A stretch of 64,000 nt of DNA from Winslowiella arboricola (lineage in GTDB: Bacteria > Pseudomonadota > Gammaproteobacteria > Enterobacterales > Enterobacteriaceae). Location of the stretch: the NCBI RefSeq assembly GCF_025527015.1, contig NZ_JAODIM010000043.1, positions 744,001-808,000 on the forward strand. The letters are read 5' to 3'. This document shows positions 45,902-57,089 of the stretch, piece after piece. A program made the position numbers and the translations under genes. The notes under the pieces are model-generated. The model saw only the letters and a list, made by a program, of their open reading frames with translations, had not been told where the DNA came from and ran no database searches. Each line of letters opens with the position of its first letter. Positions within the stretch are counted from its first letter, which is position 1.

Positions 45902-47404
45902 ATGAGCACGCTAACTATTAAACAGACCAGCCCGCGCTGGACCTTACTGGCGGTTTGCACCGCCGCAATGATCCTGCCGCTCAGCTTTACCGGCGGCGTA
46001 ATAGCCACACCAGCGATTGCGCAGGAGCTGGGCGGTTCGCCGCTGGCGCTTAGCTGGATCACCAATGCTTTTATGCTGACCTTTGGCAGCCTGCTGATGG
46101 CCGCCGGTTCACTGGCTGACCATCTGGGACGGAAACGCCTGTTCCTCAGTGGCGTGGGATTATTTACCCTGGCATCACTGGTCATTGGCCTGGCGCCCAA
46201 TGTATTCATCCTCGACTTACTGCGCGCCCTGCAGGGCATTGCCGCCGCCTGTGCGCTGGCAGGCGGTGCGGCAGCGCTGGCCGATGCCTGGAGCGGCCCG
46301 GCGCAGGCACGCGCTTTCAGCCTGCTGGGAACCAGCTTCGGCGTGGGCCTCGCCAGTGGCCCGGTGGTGGCGGGTTTACTGATCAGCCATGGCGGCTGGC
46401 GGAGCGTATTTCTGCTGCCGGCATTGCTGGGTGGCACCGCTGCGCTAATCGGTTACTGGCGGATGCACGAATCCCGCGCCTCACAACGCGCAGTAATCGA
46501 TATTGGCGGAATTATCACTTTCAGCCTCGCGCTGACCGCCTTTACCTGGGGCATCCTGCAGTTCAGCGAAGATGGCTGGCGCCACCCGCTGGTGATCGCC
46601 CTGTTCACCTGCACTCTGCTGTTTGCCCTGCTGTTTATGGTTATCGAAATGAAGAGCAAACAGCCAATGCTCGATCTGACGCTGTTTCGCTATCGCCGTT
46701 TTCTCGGCATCCAGCTGCTACCCATCGCCACCTGCTACTGCTTTGTGGTGTTGCTGGCGCTGCTGCCGGTACGCTTTATGGGCATTGATGGCTACAGCAC
46801 GCTGACCACCGGGCTGTTTATGCTGGCGATCTCAACGCCCATTCTGGTGGTTCCCAGCCTGGCCGTCACCCTGACACGCTGGTTTTCAGCCGCAACGCTG
46901 GCCAGCGGCGGTCTGGTGATCGCTTCCGCGGGTCTGTTTCTGCTCAGTCAGCTGGATGGCGGCGCGGATCTGCCGCTGCAACTGCTGGCGATGCTGATTA
47001 TTGGTTGCGGTAGCGGTCTGCCGTGGGGGCTGATGGATGGTTTGTCGGTCAGTGTGGTGCCGGAAGAGCGCGCCGGGATGGCGACCGGCATTTTCAGCAC
47101 TATCCGCGTGGCGGGCGAAGGCGTCGCGCTGGCGCTGGTGACCACGCTACTAACGGTGCTGATTGCCGCTCCGTTGACGGCGATGTTCCCGGTTGAAAGC
47201 GCTCGCAGTGCCGCGCAATATCTGGCTGCGGGCAACCTGGATCTTGTCGCACACGCGTTGCATCTTCCGGTTGCCACGTTACAGCAGATCTGGCTGCAGG
47301 CGTTTAATCAGTTACTGTTGCTGTTAATGGTGATAACCCTGCTGTGCGCCCTGCTGGTACAGATTAGCCTGCGCCATAAGGTCCAGGCTAAAGCGGTGAT
47401 TTGA
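45902..47404 (+). CDS. MFS drug-efflux-type transporter, DHA2 (14-helix) family
   Basis: About 500 residues with 14 predicted helices. MFS motif A is present in LADHLGRKRLFLSGV, and motif C-like glycines in LGTSFGVGLASGPVVAGLL. The N-terminal SFTGGVIATPAIAQELGGS-type start is typical of EmrB/QacA relatives. ATG 45902 has GGA eight bases upstream; ATG 45893 three codons earlier is also possible. Divergent from a LysR gene. Substrate unknown. Confidence 0.88.
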   Translation: MSTLTIKQTSPRWTLLAVCTAAMILPLSFTGGVIATPAIAQELGGSPLALSWITNAFMLTFGSLLMAAGSLADHLGRKRLFLSGVGLFTLASLVIGLAPNVFILDLLRALQGIAAACALAGGAAALADAWSGPAQARAFSLLGTSFGVGLASGPVVAGLLISHGGWRSVFLLPALLGGTAALIGYWRMHESRASQRAVIDIGGIITFSLALTAFTWGILQFSEDGWRHPLVIALFTCTLLFALLFMVIEMKSKQPMLDLTLFRYRRFLGIQLLPIATCYCFVVLLALLPVRFMGIDGYSTLTTGLFMLAISTPILVVPSLAVTLTRWFSAATLASGGLVIASAGLFLLSQLDGGADLPLQLLAMLIIGCGSGLPWGLMDGLSVSVVPEERAGMATGIFSTIRVAGEGVALALVTTLLTVLIAAPLTAMFPVESARSAAQYLAAGNLDLVAHALHLPVATLQQIWLQAFNQLLLLLMVITLLCALLVQISLRHKVQAKAVI

Positions 47405-47415
47405 GCCAATAAAAA

Positions 47416-47435
47416 GGGCGACAATCCTGTCGCCC
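47416..47435 (-). terminator. ychH terminator
   Basis: Perfect stem gggcgaca / tgtcgccc with loop atcc; the T run is on the minus strand. It also stops reading from the MFS gene only weakly. Confidence 0.75.
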
Positions 47436-47453
47436 CGCAATCAGCATATTTTA

Positions 47454-47732
47454 TTATGAATGGCGATGGCTGTCACGACGACAACGTTTGTCGCCACAGT
47501 GACGCAGCCAGTAGTAACGGTCAGCGACCTTTTCCCGTCCGCTAATACTTGCTCCCGCCAGCCACAATAAGGCGCCAATAAAGATGCTGAATATTGCACC
47601 GTGCGCCATATACTGCGGGAGATCAAGCTGTGGCAGCTGGTTCAGAATGGAGTAACCCACGCCAACCACCATGGTGAGCAAGCCCAGTACCATCAGGCCA
47701 TTCCCGGCAAAACTCGCGTGTTTACGTTTCAT
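47454..47732 (-). CDS. ychH: YchH, small stress-related inner-membrane protein (DUF2583)
   Basis: 92 residues: MKRKHASFAGNGLMVLGLLT, two helices, IFSIFIGALLWLAGA and the basic, Cys-containing end GDKRCRRDSHRHS. Full-length match to E. coli YchH, which is under CRP control and linked to stress survival and biofilm. Divergent from pth as in E. coli. Confidence 0.93.
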   Translation of the reverse strand: MKRKHASFAGNGLMVLGLLTMVVGVGYSILNQLPQLDLPQYMAHGAIFSIFIGALLWLAGASISGREKVADRYYWLRHCGDKRCRRDSHRHS

Positions 47733-47816
47733 CTGTCACCTCCACTACCTGTGTATAGCGGCAATAGCACAAATTGCCTGGTTGCCATAAGTTTAGGAAA
47801 TGACCGGCCGGTTCGT

Positions 47817-47832
47817 TGCGGGTTTGATCACA
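47817..47832. promoter_or_regulatory. Candidate CRP site between ychH and pth
   Basis: TGCGG-N6-TCACA: the right half is a full match to the CRP consensus and the left keeps three of five bases. E. coli ychH is known to respond to CRP; the site here lies 85 bases upstream of the ychH start. Confidence 0.4.
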
Positions 47833-48010
47833 ATATGCGCTTAATTTTGACAATTCTTTACGTCTAACAGCCTGAATTTCGATAGAAAATGTATTATCGC
47901 CACACTGAACTATTACGCAGGTTACACAGTAACGCGCGATTTTTGTGTTCTGCCAGCCAGCACAGTAAACTATCGCCCTTTGCTTAAGCACTTATCAGGA
48001 ACCCACCACC

Positions 48011-48598
48011 GTGAGCAGCATTAAACTGATTGTTGGCCTTGCCAACCCTGGCGCTGAATACGCCGCAACCCGCCATAACGCAGGAGCCTGGTACGTCGAC
48101 CTGCTGGCTGAACGTCACAATCAGTCGCTAAAGGAAGAGAGTAAATTTTACGGCTACACTGCGCGGCTGAATATCGGCGGTGAAGATGTGCGGCTGCTGG
48201 TGCCGACCACCTTTATGAACCTGAGTGGTAAAGCGGTGGCGGCGATGGCGACCTTTTATCGCATCACGCCGGAAGAGATTCTGGTGGCGCACGATGAGCT
48301 GGATCTGCCGCCGGGCGTGGCGAAGTTTAAACAGGGTGGCGGTCACGGTGGTCACAATGGCTTAAAAGATATTATCAGCAAGCTGGGCAACAGCCAGGAT
48401 TTCCACCGTTTACGTATCGGCATCGGCCATCCGGGCGATCGTAATAAAGTGGTGGGTTTTGTGCTGGGCAAACCGCAGGCCGCGGAGCAGAAACTGATTG
48501 AGGATGCGGTCGATGAAGCCGTGCGCTGCACCGAAGTGTGGCTGAAAGAAGATCGGTTAAAGGCGATGAACCGCCTGCATACGTTTAAAGCGGAATAA
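48011..48598 (+). CDS. pth: Peptidyl-tRNA hydrolase
   Basis: 195 residues from GTG 48011 with an AGGA site upstream. It has [20 protein letters not shown] with the catalytic His, [25 protein letters not shown] and [13 protein letters not shown]. Releases tRNA from peptidyl-tRNA that dropped off ribosomes. In E. coli it is followed by ychF; here a SulP gene on the opposite strand and a palindromic repeat intervene. Confidence 0.97.
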   Translation: MSSIKLIVGLANPGAEYAATRHNAGAWYVDLLAERHNQSLKEESKFYGYTARLNIGGEDVRLLVPTTFMNLSGKAVAAMATFYRITPEEILVAHDELDLPPGVAKFKQGGGHGGHNGLKDIISKLGNSQDFHRLRIGIGHPGDRNKVVGFVLGKPQAAEQKLIEDAVDEAVRCTEVWLKEDRLKAMNRLHTFKAE

Positions 48599-48609
48599 TA
48601 TATGCTGCT

Positions 48610-48629
48610 GGGCGGCGAGAATGCCGCCC
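48610..48629. repeat. Dispersed palindromic repeat, copy 5
   Basis: Arms gggcggcg and tgccgccc (one mismatch) with loop agaa, followed by ctgcctatcagg. Same design and orientation as copy 1. It separates the convergent pth and SulP genes. Confidence 0.8.
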
Positions 48630-48650
48630 CTGCCTATCAGGATGCCGTAA

Positions 48651-50129
48651 TCAGGCGTCGTCAGCCGCCACTTTATAATCCGGATCGTCCAGTTCATGCA
48701 TGCAATAAGGCCCGGCCTTACGCAGCAGGCTGATGCAATCTTCGCTCAGATGGCGTAAACGCAAACTTTTCCCCGCCTGCTGGTAGCGCGTGCTGAGTTT
48801 ATCAATCGCTTCGACCCCGCTGGAATCCATCACCCGGGTACGGGCGAAATCAATTACCACGTTTTGCGGATCGTTTTCCGGGGTAAACAGCTCAGCAAAA
48901 GCGCTGGCGGAGCCGAAAAACAGCGGTCCTTCCAGCTGATACGTTTTGGTATCACCTTGCTCCTGCTGGCGCAGAATGGTGATCCGCGCATGCTGCCAGG
49001 CAAACACCAGCGCCGAGATAATCACCCCGCAAATCACCGCCATCGCCAGATCGGTAAAAATCGTCACCAGCGTGACGGCAATCATCACTACCGCATCGGC
49101 TTTGGGCATCCGCTTCAGACGACGTATTGAACTCCATTCGAACGTCTTAATGCAGACCACAAACATAATGCCCGCCAGCGCCGCCACCGGCAGCAACGCA
49201 ATATATTGCGACAGGCTGACGACAAACAGAATTAACAGAATGGCGCCGACCGCATTGGAGATACGCCCACGTCCGCCAGAGGTAAAGTTGATAATCGACT
49301 GACCAATCATCGCGCAACCCGCAAAGCTGCCAAAGAAGCCGCAGATCGTATTGCCGATGCCCTGCGCCACACACTCTTTATTCCCCGCGCCCTTCTTACT
49401 GCCCATCTCATCGAGCACCGCCAGCGTGAGCAGCGACTCAATCAGCCCGACCAGCGCAATAATCACCGAATAAGGCAGGACAATTTTCAGCGTTTCCCAG
49501 CTTAATGGCGCATCCGGCAGGTGGAACATCGGTAAGCTTCCGGAAATATCTGCCAGATCACCGACGCGTTTAGTATCCAGGTGAAAACCAATGGCAATGG
49601 CGCTAATCGCGATCAGCGCCGCCAGCGAACCGGGAATAATTTTCGTGAATTTCGGAAACAGCCAGACAATCAGCATCGCCAGCGCCACCAGCGCGTACAT
49701 CACCGGTCCCTGATTTTTAATCATCGGTAGCTGCGCCAGCATAATCACAATCGCCAGTCCGTTCACAAAACCAAATATCGCCGGTTGCGGCACCAGACGG
49801 ATAAATTTACCCAGCCGGAAGGCACCAATCGCCACCTGCAACACACCGGCTAAAATGGAGGCCAGTAACACATACTCATAGCCATGCTGATTAATCAGGC
49901 TGATTAACACCACCACAATCGAACCTGCGGCGCCTGAAATCATCCCGGGTTTTCCGCCGAAGAGAGCCGTGACCAGTCCGAGGATAAAGGCGGTATGCAG
50001 GCCAATGGTCGGTGAAAGTCCGGCCAGCAGCGAAAAGGCGGTGGCTTCCGGGATCAGCGCCACGGCGACTACAGAGCCTGCCAGCACGTCATTTTTGACG
50101 TCAGCCGCCCTGAGGTTCAGGTTAAACAT
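48651..50129 (-). CDS. SulP-family anion transporter with STAS domain
   Basis: 492 residues from ATG 50129. A 10-14 helix SulP core starts with DVKNDVLAGSVVAVALIPEATAFSLLAGLSP, with GKPGMISGAAGSIVVVL and the signature NKECVAQGIGNTICGFFG. A C-terminal STAS domain (about 400-480) has FARTRVMDSSGVEAIDKL. Substrates of the family are sulfate, bicarbonate or carboxylates. It is not orthologous to DauA, which occupies this neighbourhood in E. coli: length and N-terminus differ. The ribosome site is weak, and the frame is open 31 codons upstream through a tandem duplication. Confidence 0.87.
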   Translation of the reverse strand: MFNLNLRAADVKNDVLAGSVVAVALIPEATAFSLLAGLSPTIGLHTAFILGLVTALFGGKPGMISGAAGSIVVVLISLINQHGYEYVLLASILAGVLQVAIGAFRLGKFIRLVPQPAIFGFVNGLAIVIMLAQLPMIKNQGPVMYALVALAMLIVWLFPKFTKIIPGSLAALIAISAIAIGFHLDTKRVGDLADISGSLPMFHLPDAPLSWETLKIVLPYSVIIALVGLIESLLTLAVLDEMGSKKGAGNKECVAQGIGNTICGFFGSFAGCAMIGQSIINFTSGGRGRISNAVGAILLILFVVSLSQYIALLPVAALAGIMFVVCIKTFEWSSIRRLKRMPKADAVVMIAVTLVTIFTDLAMAVICGVIISALVFAWQHARITILRQQEQGDTKTYQLEGPLFFGSASAFAELFTPENDPQNVVIDFARTRVMDSSGVEAIDKLSTRYQQAGKSLRLRHLSEDCISLLRKAGPYCMHELDDPDYKVAADDA

Positions 50130-50142
50130 AGATTTTTCACTT

Positions 50143-50184
50143 ATTATTGTTAGCAGATGACTGATTATTGTTAGCAGATGACTG
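50143..50184. repeat. Exact 21-bp tandem duplication upstream of the SulP gene
   Basis: The unit attattgttagcagatgact plus g occurs twice back to back (50143-50163 and 50164-50184) with no mismatch, 13 bases before the SulP start. The length is a multiple of three, so the open frame continues through it (SHLLTII twice). Looks like a recent slippage event. Confidence 0.9.
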
Positions 50185-50388
50185 AAAACAGCGAGTGCCG
50201 CGCCACTGAGCGATTGGGGCACAAGTATCGGAAAATCAGATCGCGATCACAAGTCTTTACTTAGCTTTCAGGATGAAATCGCCGCCATGCCGGTAATAAT
50301 TACGTGTATAATGCCGGAAGTTTTTTCTATGTCATTATTGAGGTATTTTTAAATACCTTGATTATCAAGCTATTAAGGTGATTCAAAC

Positions 50389-51480
50389 ATGGGATTCAAA
50401 TGCGGTATCGTGGGCCTGCCTAACGTGGGTAAATCCACCCTGTTCAATGCGTTGACCAAAGCGGGAATTGAAGCAGCGAACTTCCCGTTCTGCACCATTG
50501 AGCCGAATACCGGCGTGGTGCCAATGCCAGACTTACGTCTTGACCAGCTGTCGGCGATTGTTAAGCCACAGCGCGTGGTGCCGACTACCATGGAATTTGT
50601 TGATATCGCGGGTCTGGTAAAAGGCGCGTCGAAAGGCGAAGGCCTTGGCAACCAGTTCCTGACCAATATTCGTGAAACCGAAGCTATCGGCCATGTGGTG
50701 CGCTGCTTTGAAAATGACAATATCATCCACGTTGCGGGAAAAGTTGACCCGGCGGAAGATATTGACGTGATCAATACTGAGCTGGCGCTGTCGGATCTCG
50801 ACACCTGTGAACGTGCGCTGCAACGCGTACAGAAGAAAGCCAAAGGTGGCGATAAAGACGCGAAAACCGAACAGGCTGCGCTGGAAAAATGTCTGCCGCA
50901 TCTGTCCGAAGCGGGCATGCTGCGTTCACTGAAGCTGGACGCAGACGAACTGGCTGCTATCCGTTACCTGAGCTTCCTGACACTGAAGCCGACCATGTAT
51001 ATCGCTAACGTCAACGAGGACGGTTTTGAAAATAACCCGTACCTGGATAAAGTGCGTGCGATTGCTGAGCAGGAAGGTTCGGTAGTCGTAGCGATTTGCG
51101 CCGCAGTGGAATCGGATATCGCTGAGCTGGACGATGCAGACCGTGAAGAGTTTATGGCGGAGCTGGGTCTGGAAGAGCCGGGCCTGAATCGCGTGATTCG
51201 TGCCGGTTATGCGCTGCTGAACTTGCAGACTTACTTCACCGCTGGTGTAAAAGAAGTGCGTGCCTGGACCATCCCGGTTGGCGCGACTGCACCGCAGGCG
51301 GCGGGTAAAATCCATACCGATTTCGAAAAAGGCTTTATCCGCGCGCAGACCATCGCTTTTGATGACTTTATCGCCTATAAGGGCGAGCAAGGCGCGAAAG
51401 AAGCCGGCAAAATGCGTTCAGAAGGGAAAGAATATATCGTTAAAGATGGCGATGTGATGAATTTCCTGTTTAACGTCTGA
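50389..51480 (+). CDS. ychF: YchF (OLA1-type) redox-regulated ATPase/GTPase
   Basis: 363 residues. G1 loop [38 protein letters not shown] and the ATP-favouring [10 protein letters not shown] in place of NKxD. A coiled-coil insertion follows, and the C-terminal TGS domain has [20 protein letters not shown]. Universally conserved ribosome-associated protein involved in stress response. AAGGTG ribosome site before the ATG; a TATAAT at 50307-50312 may be its -10 box. Confidence 0.97.
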   Translation: MGFKCGIVGLPNVGKSTLFNALTKAGIEAANFPFCTIEPNTGVVPMPDLRLDQLSAIVKPQRVVPTTMEFVDIAGLVKGASKGEGLGNQFLTNIRETEAIGHVVRCFENDNIIHVAGKVDPAEDIDVINTELALSDLDTCERALQRVQKKAKGGDKDAKTEQAALEKCLPHLSEAGMLRSLKLDADELAAIRYLSFLTLKPTMYIANVNEDGFENNPYLDKVRAIAEQEGSVVVAICAAVESDIAELDDADREEFMAELGLEEPGLNRVIRAGYALLNLQTYFTAGVKEVRAWTIPVGATAPQAAGKIHTDFEKGFIRAQTIAFDDFIAYKGEQGAKEAGKMRSEGKEYIVKDGDVMNFLFNV

Positions 51481-51570
51481 CCGGTTCTGGGCTTTTCATA
51501 AGGCCATATGAAGCCTCATGATTCAACACAACCAGCGGATGTCAGCGTTATAACCACGCTGCAAAACATA

Positions 51571-51597
51571 AAAATCCACGCAATTGCGTGGATTTTT
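51571..51597. terminator. Bidirectional terminator after ychF
   Basis: Perfect 11-bp stem aaaatccacgc / gcgtggatttt with loop aatt, A-rich on the left and T-rich on the right; serves ychF and the convergent osmB. Confidence 0.9.
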
Positions 51598-51688
51598 ATA
51601 TGAGATCTGGTGTTATTTTCAGCAGAGCTGGCATAAAAATAACTGACCCGGTGAGTGCAATTGCAGGCTCATGCTCAATAAGATGGAA

Positions 51689-51898
51689 TTAGCGGCTGAT
51701 TTCATGTCCAATCAGCCCGCCAATCGCTGCTCCCCCCAAGGTTCCGAAGGTGCTACCACCGGTCAGTACCGCGCCACCGACAGCACCCACCCCCGCCCCG
51801 ATAGCAGTGTTACGACCACGATGGGACATACCGCATGCCGAAACAGATAGCGTGACCAGTAAAACAATAGCAACCGTACAGCTGCGTTTGATAAGCAT
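51689..51898 (-). CDS. osmB: OsmB-like osmotically inducible lipoprotein
   Basis: 69 residues from ATG 51898, which has GGGG five bases upstream and gives a compact lipoprotein signal (MLIKRSCTVAIVLLVTLSVSAC). Two or three earlier in-frame starts (to 51916) exist without a clear ribosome site. The mature part is the glycine-zipper RNTAIGAGVGAVGGAVLTGG, STFGTLGGAAIGGLIGHEIS, closely similar to E. coli OsmB. Outer-membrane lipoprotein induced by high osmolarity. About 300 bases to the next gene hold no recognised feature. Confidence 0.9.
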   Translation of the reverse strand: MLIKRSCTVAIVLLVTLSVSACGMSHRGRNTAIGAGVGAVGGAVLTGGSTFGTLGGAAIGGLIGHEISR

Positions 51899-52157
51899 TA
51901 GAAACCCCATCACCATTATTATTAATGGAATGTAATAGCGTTAAAATATGATTGTTGTTTAAACACCTAATCCATGGCGCAGGTAATTTCCTTCGCCGCA
52001 AATTTACTGCGTTTACGACTATTTCAACAGGTAAATATTCCTGGTTTAGCGTGGTGGCGTTAAAGATATTAAAATACTTACCACTGGCACGACTGGCTTA
52101 AGTCCCACGACGGATAAGCATAACCGGGTTAGAATCGGTCTGCCTGTCAAAAATTAG

Positions 52158-53090
<933 letters not shown>

Positions 53091-53164
53091 ACTGTTTGCG
53101 GCACCGACCACCAGCGCCGCAAGCCCGCTCGGTTAATCCTTATGCAGCGGCGCCCAGCGCCGGG

Positions 53165-55100
<1,936 letters not shown>

Positions 55101-55131
55101 GGATATTTCCTCAGTCATCGTGAGCACATAA

Positions 55132-55137
55132 ATTATA
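55132..55137 (-). promoter_or_regulatory. Possible internal promoter -10 box before the hydrolase gene
   Basis: TATAAT on the minus strand. The word ctgacaata, half of the palindrome at 57106, lies about 7 bases upstream of it. The -35 is poor, consistent with an activator-dependent promoter. Start of transcription would be near 55125, which excludes the most upstream start codon of the hydrolase. Confidence 0.4.
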
Positions 55138-55208
55138 ACGCTATTGTCAGCGAGAATTATTTAGCCGGGCAGATTGCCCTTATTCAGCGGCTTCATTAAT
55201 AACGCAGA

Positions 55209-55802
55209 TTAGCTGCGTATCGCTTCCAGCCAGCTGGTGACGGTTTCAGTGGTTTTTCTCTCCTGATCGCATTCAATCACCAGCGGTTTTTCGCGTCTGG
55301 CTGCGGGCGCCAGCTTTGCCAGCATCTCTTCACTGTCGCCGATGCCATATCCACCGTGGGTAATAAAAGGGATAAGCAGTTTATCTGCGAGATTATGGGT
55401 GCTGAGAAAGGTCTGGACCACCGGCGGAACCGTGGTTCCCCAGATCGGAAAGCCTAAATAGAGGGTCTGGTAATCTGCAATATTGGCGATACTGTTTTTT
55501 AACGCCGGGTGAACGCCACGGTCGCGCTGATTTTTTGCCAGCGCTACCGTCTGGAAATAATCCTGCGGATAAGGTGTCGCGGGTTCAATTTCAAACAGAT
55601 CGGTTTTAAGGCTGCGATGGATAACGCCTGCTATAACCCGCGTATTGCCGCTGCGGGAAAAACTGACCACCAGTGTGCGGCTGTTATTTGGCGTATCCAC
55701 TCTACCGGCAGCAGCGGGCGTCAGCATAACCTTCGATAAGGTTATTCCAGCCAGCGCGGTAAGCAGCATTCTGCGGTAAGAATCATGCGCGTCTGCCATC
55801 AT
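55209..55802 (-). CDS. Flavodoxin-family protein with Tat-like signal
   Basis: 197 residues. The N-terminus has SYRRMLLTALAGITLSKVML followed by TPAAAG, a twin-arginine-type signal that fits export of a folded FMN protein. The body is flavodoxin-like: phosphate loop SFSRSGNTRVIA, LYLGFPIWGTTVPPVVQTFL and THGGYGIGDSEEML. Two adjacent ATG codons with AAGGAG upstream. Redox carrier or quinone/NAD(P)H reductase role is inferred. Second-to-third gene of the cupin operon, 9 bases after the decarboxylase-like gene. Confidence 0.87.
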   Translation of the reverse strand: MMADAHDSYRRMLLTALAGITLSKVMLTPAAAGRVDTPNNSRTLVVSFSRSGNTRVIAGVIHRSLKTDLFEIEPATPYPQDYFQTVALAKNQRDRGVHPALKNSIANIADYQTLYLGFPIWGTTVPPVVQTFLSTHNLADKLLIPFITHGGYGIGDSEEMLAKLAPAARREKPLVIECDQERKTTETVTSWLEAIRS

Positions 55803-55811
55803 TTACTCTCC

Positions 55812-56576
55812 TTATCTGACGCTGGTTTGCGCCTTAATCAGGGCCTCTTCAGCACGCCCGGCGGCAGATTGCTCATCGTTATCACGCAATATTTGCACCA
55901 GCTGCTGCAGTTGCCCGCGGCTGAGTCCCACACGCAGACTGGCCCGGGTATGCGACAGCAACTGTGCTTCCACACCGGGCGTCGCGGCCAATGCGCCGAC
56001 CGTCGCCAGTTCACGGCTTTGCCAGTCGAGGTTGTCGCGGGCAAAAATATCGCCAAACAGATGGGTTTGCAGAAACTGATTGATCACCGGCGCAAACTCG
56101 AAAACGGCTCCCTGCACCGCTGCGCCGGAGATTCTGGTCTGGTTCTCCGTCCCCAGCTGGCGAAGTTGATCACCAACCGGAATCGGCTGTTCAGGTTCTT
56201 TTCCCTGCACATCATTGATGCCGCGTTGCTTACGCGTCCGGGTGACTTGCATTAAGACATTCAGCGCATTCAGGCTGCGCGGAAAGCCGGTGTAAGCGTA
56301 AAGCTGCACCAGGATTTCTTTGGCTTCGTTGACGGTTAATCCGGCGTCCAGTCCCTGATTCAGGGCTTTATCCAGTTTTTCCATCTTGCTGCTCGCCATA
56401 AATGCCGCGATCAGCGGGATGGCTTGTTGACGAGCGGAAAGCCTGTCGGCAGCCGTTTGCGCCTGATTGATCGCCGCGATTGCTGCATGGCTGGTTGCTG
56501 CCTGCGACGCCATACCACAGCTACAAATCAGTAAAATCGTAGGGGTGAGTTGCTTAATGCGCGTAATATTGTTCAT
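55812..56576 (-). CDS. Exported carboxymuconolactone decarboxylase (CMD)-like protein
   Basis: 254 residues with a signal peptide (about residues 1-26, SCGMASQAA). Two CMD-type halves: GLTVNEAKEILVQLYAYTGF then PRSLNALNVL, and DWQSRELATVGALAATPGVE. The AhpD-type CxxC pair is absent, so it is unlikely to be a peroxidase. Such proteins often stand beside cupins and flavodoxins. Its start overlaps the cupin gene by 23 bases, and this tight coupling suggests joint action. Confidence 0.88.
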   Translation of the reverse strand: MNNITRIKQLTPTILLICSCGMASQAATSHAAIAAINQAQTAADRLSARQQAIPLIAAFMASSKMEKLDKALNQGLDAGLTVNEAKEILVQLYAYTGFPRSLNALNVLMQVTRTRKQRGINDVQGKEPEQPIPVGDQLRQLGTENQTRISGAAVQGAVFEFAPVINQFLQTHLFGDIFARDNLDWQSRELATVGALAATPGVEAQLLSHTRASLRVGLSRGQLQQLVQILRDNDEQSAAGRAEEALIKAQTSVR

Positions 56577-57033
56577 CTGTCACTTTCTCCATCCATTTTA
56601 CGCTATTGCCCGCCACCACCCCGCTCACTGCAAGATGAGTCATTGCACTGTCGGGGGCGGCGCCATGCCAGTGTTTAACGCCCGGCGGACATAACACCAC
56701 ATCCCCGGGACGGATAATCTGCACCGGCTGCCCTGCCTGCTGGGTTAAACCGACGCCGGAGGTGACGATCAGACGCTGACCTGCCGGATGCGAGTGCCAG
56801 GCTGAACGCGCACCCGGTTCAAAGGTGACATATGCAGCTGAAGCGGCGATGGCGTTATCCGCCGCGAACAGCGGATCGACCCGCACCCGGCCAGTAAAGT
56901 TCTCCGCCGGAGCGGAAATCGATTTCTGGCTCCCCGCAGGCGCGATATGTTCTGACGTGTTTTGCTGCTGTGCGGCAGATGAGAAAGTGATAAGAGACAA
57001 CAACAGCCCCAGACAGCCAGGTTTTCCGCTCAT
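56554..57033 (-). CDS. Exported cupin-domain protein
   Basis: 159 residues, signal peptide at about 1-21 ([12 protein letters not shown]). One cupin domain: motif 1 [16 protein letters not shown] (His-x-His, with Gln where the metal-binding Glu is usual) and motif 2 [19 protein letters not shown]. First gene of the leftward operon cupin, CMD, flavodoxin, hydrolase, aldo-keto reductase. A CusR-type palindrome lies 73-88 bases before its start, inside the end of the sensor kinase gene. Confidence 0.88.
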   Translation of the reverse strand: MSGKPGCLGLLLSLITFSSAAQQQNTSEHIAPAGSQKSISAPAENFTGRVRVDPLFAADNAIAASAAYVTFEPGARSAWHSHPAGQRLIVTSGVGLTQQAGQPVQIIRPGDVVLCPPGVKHWHGAAPDSAMTHLAVSGVVAGNSVKWMEKVTDEQYYAH

Positions 57034-57089
57034 ACATTGCGTCCTTTGGATGAAAATGTAGCAATGATTCTAACGACCAGCGGATGTCG

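Noticed and set aside
48651..50129. DauA identity for the SulP transporter
   Set aside because: Length, N-terminus and core motifs differ from E. coli DauA although the neighbourhood is similar.
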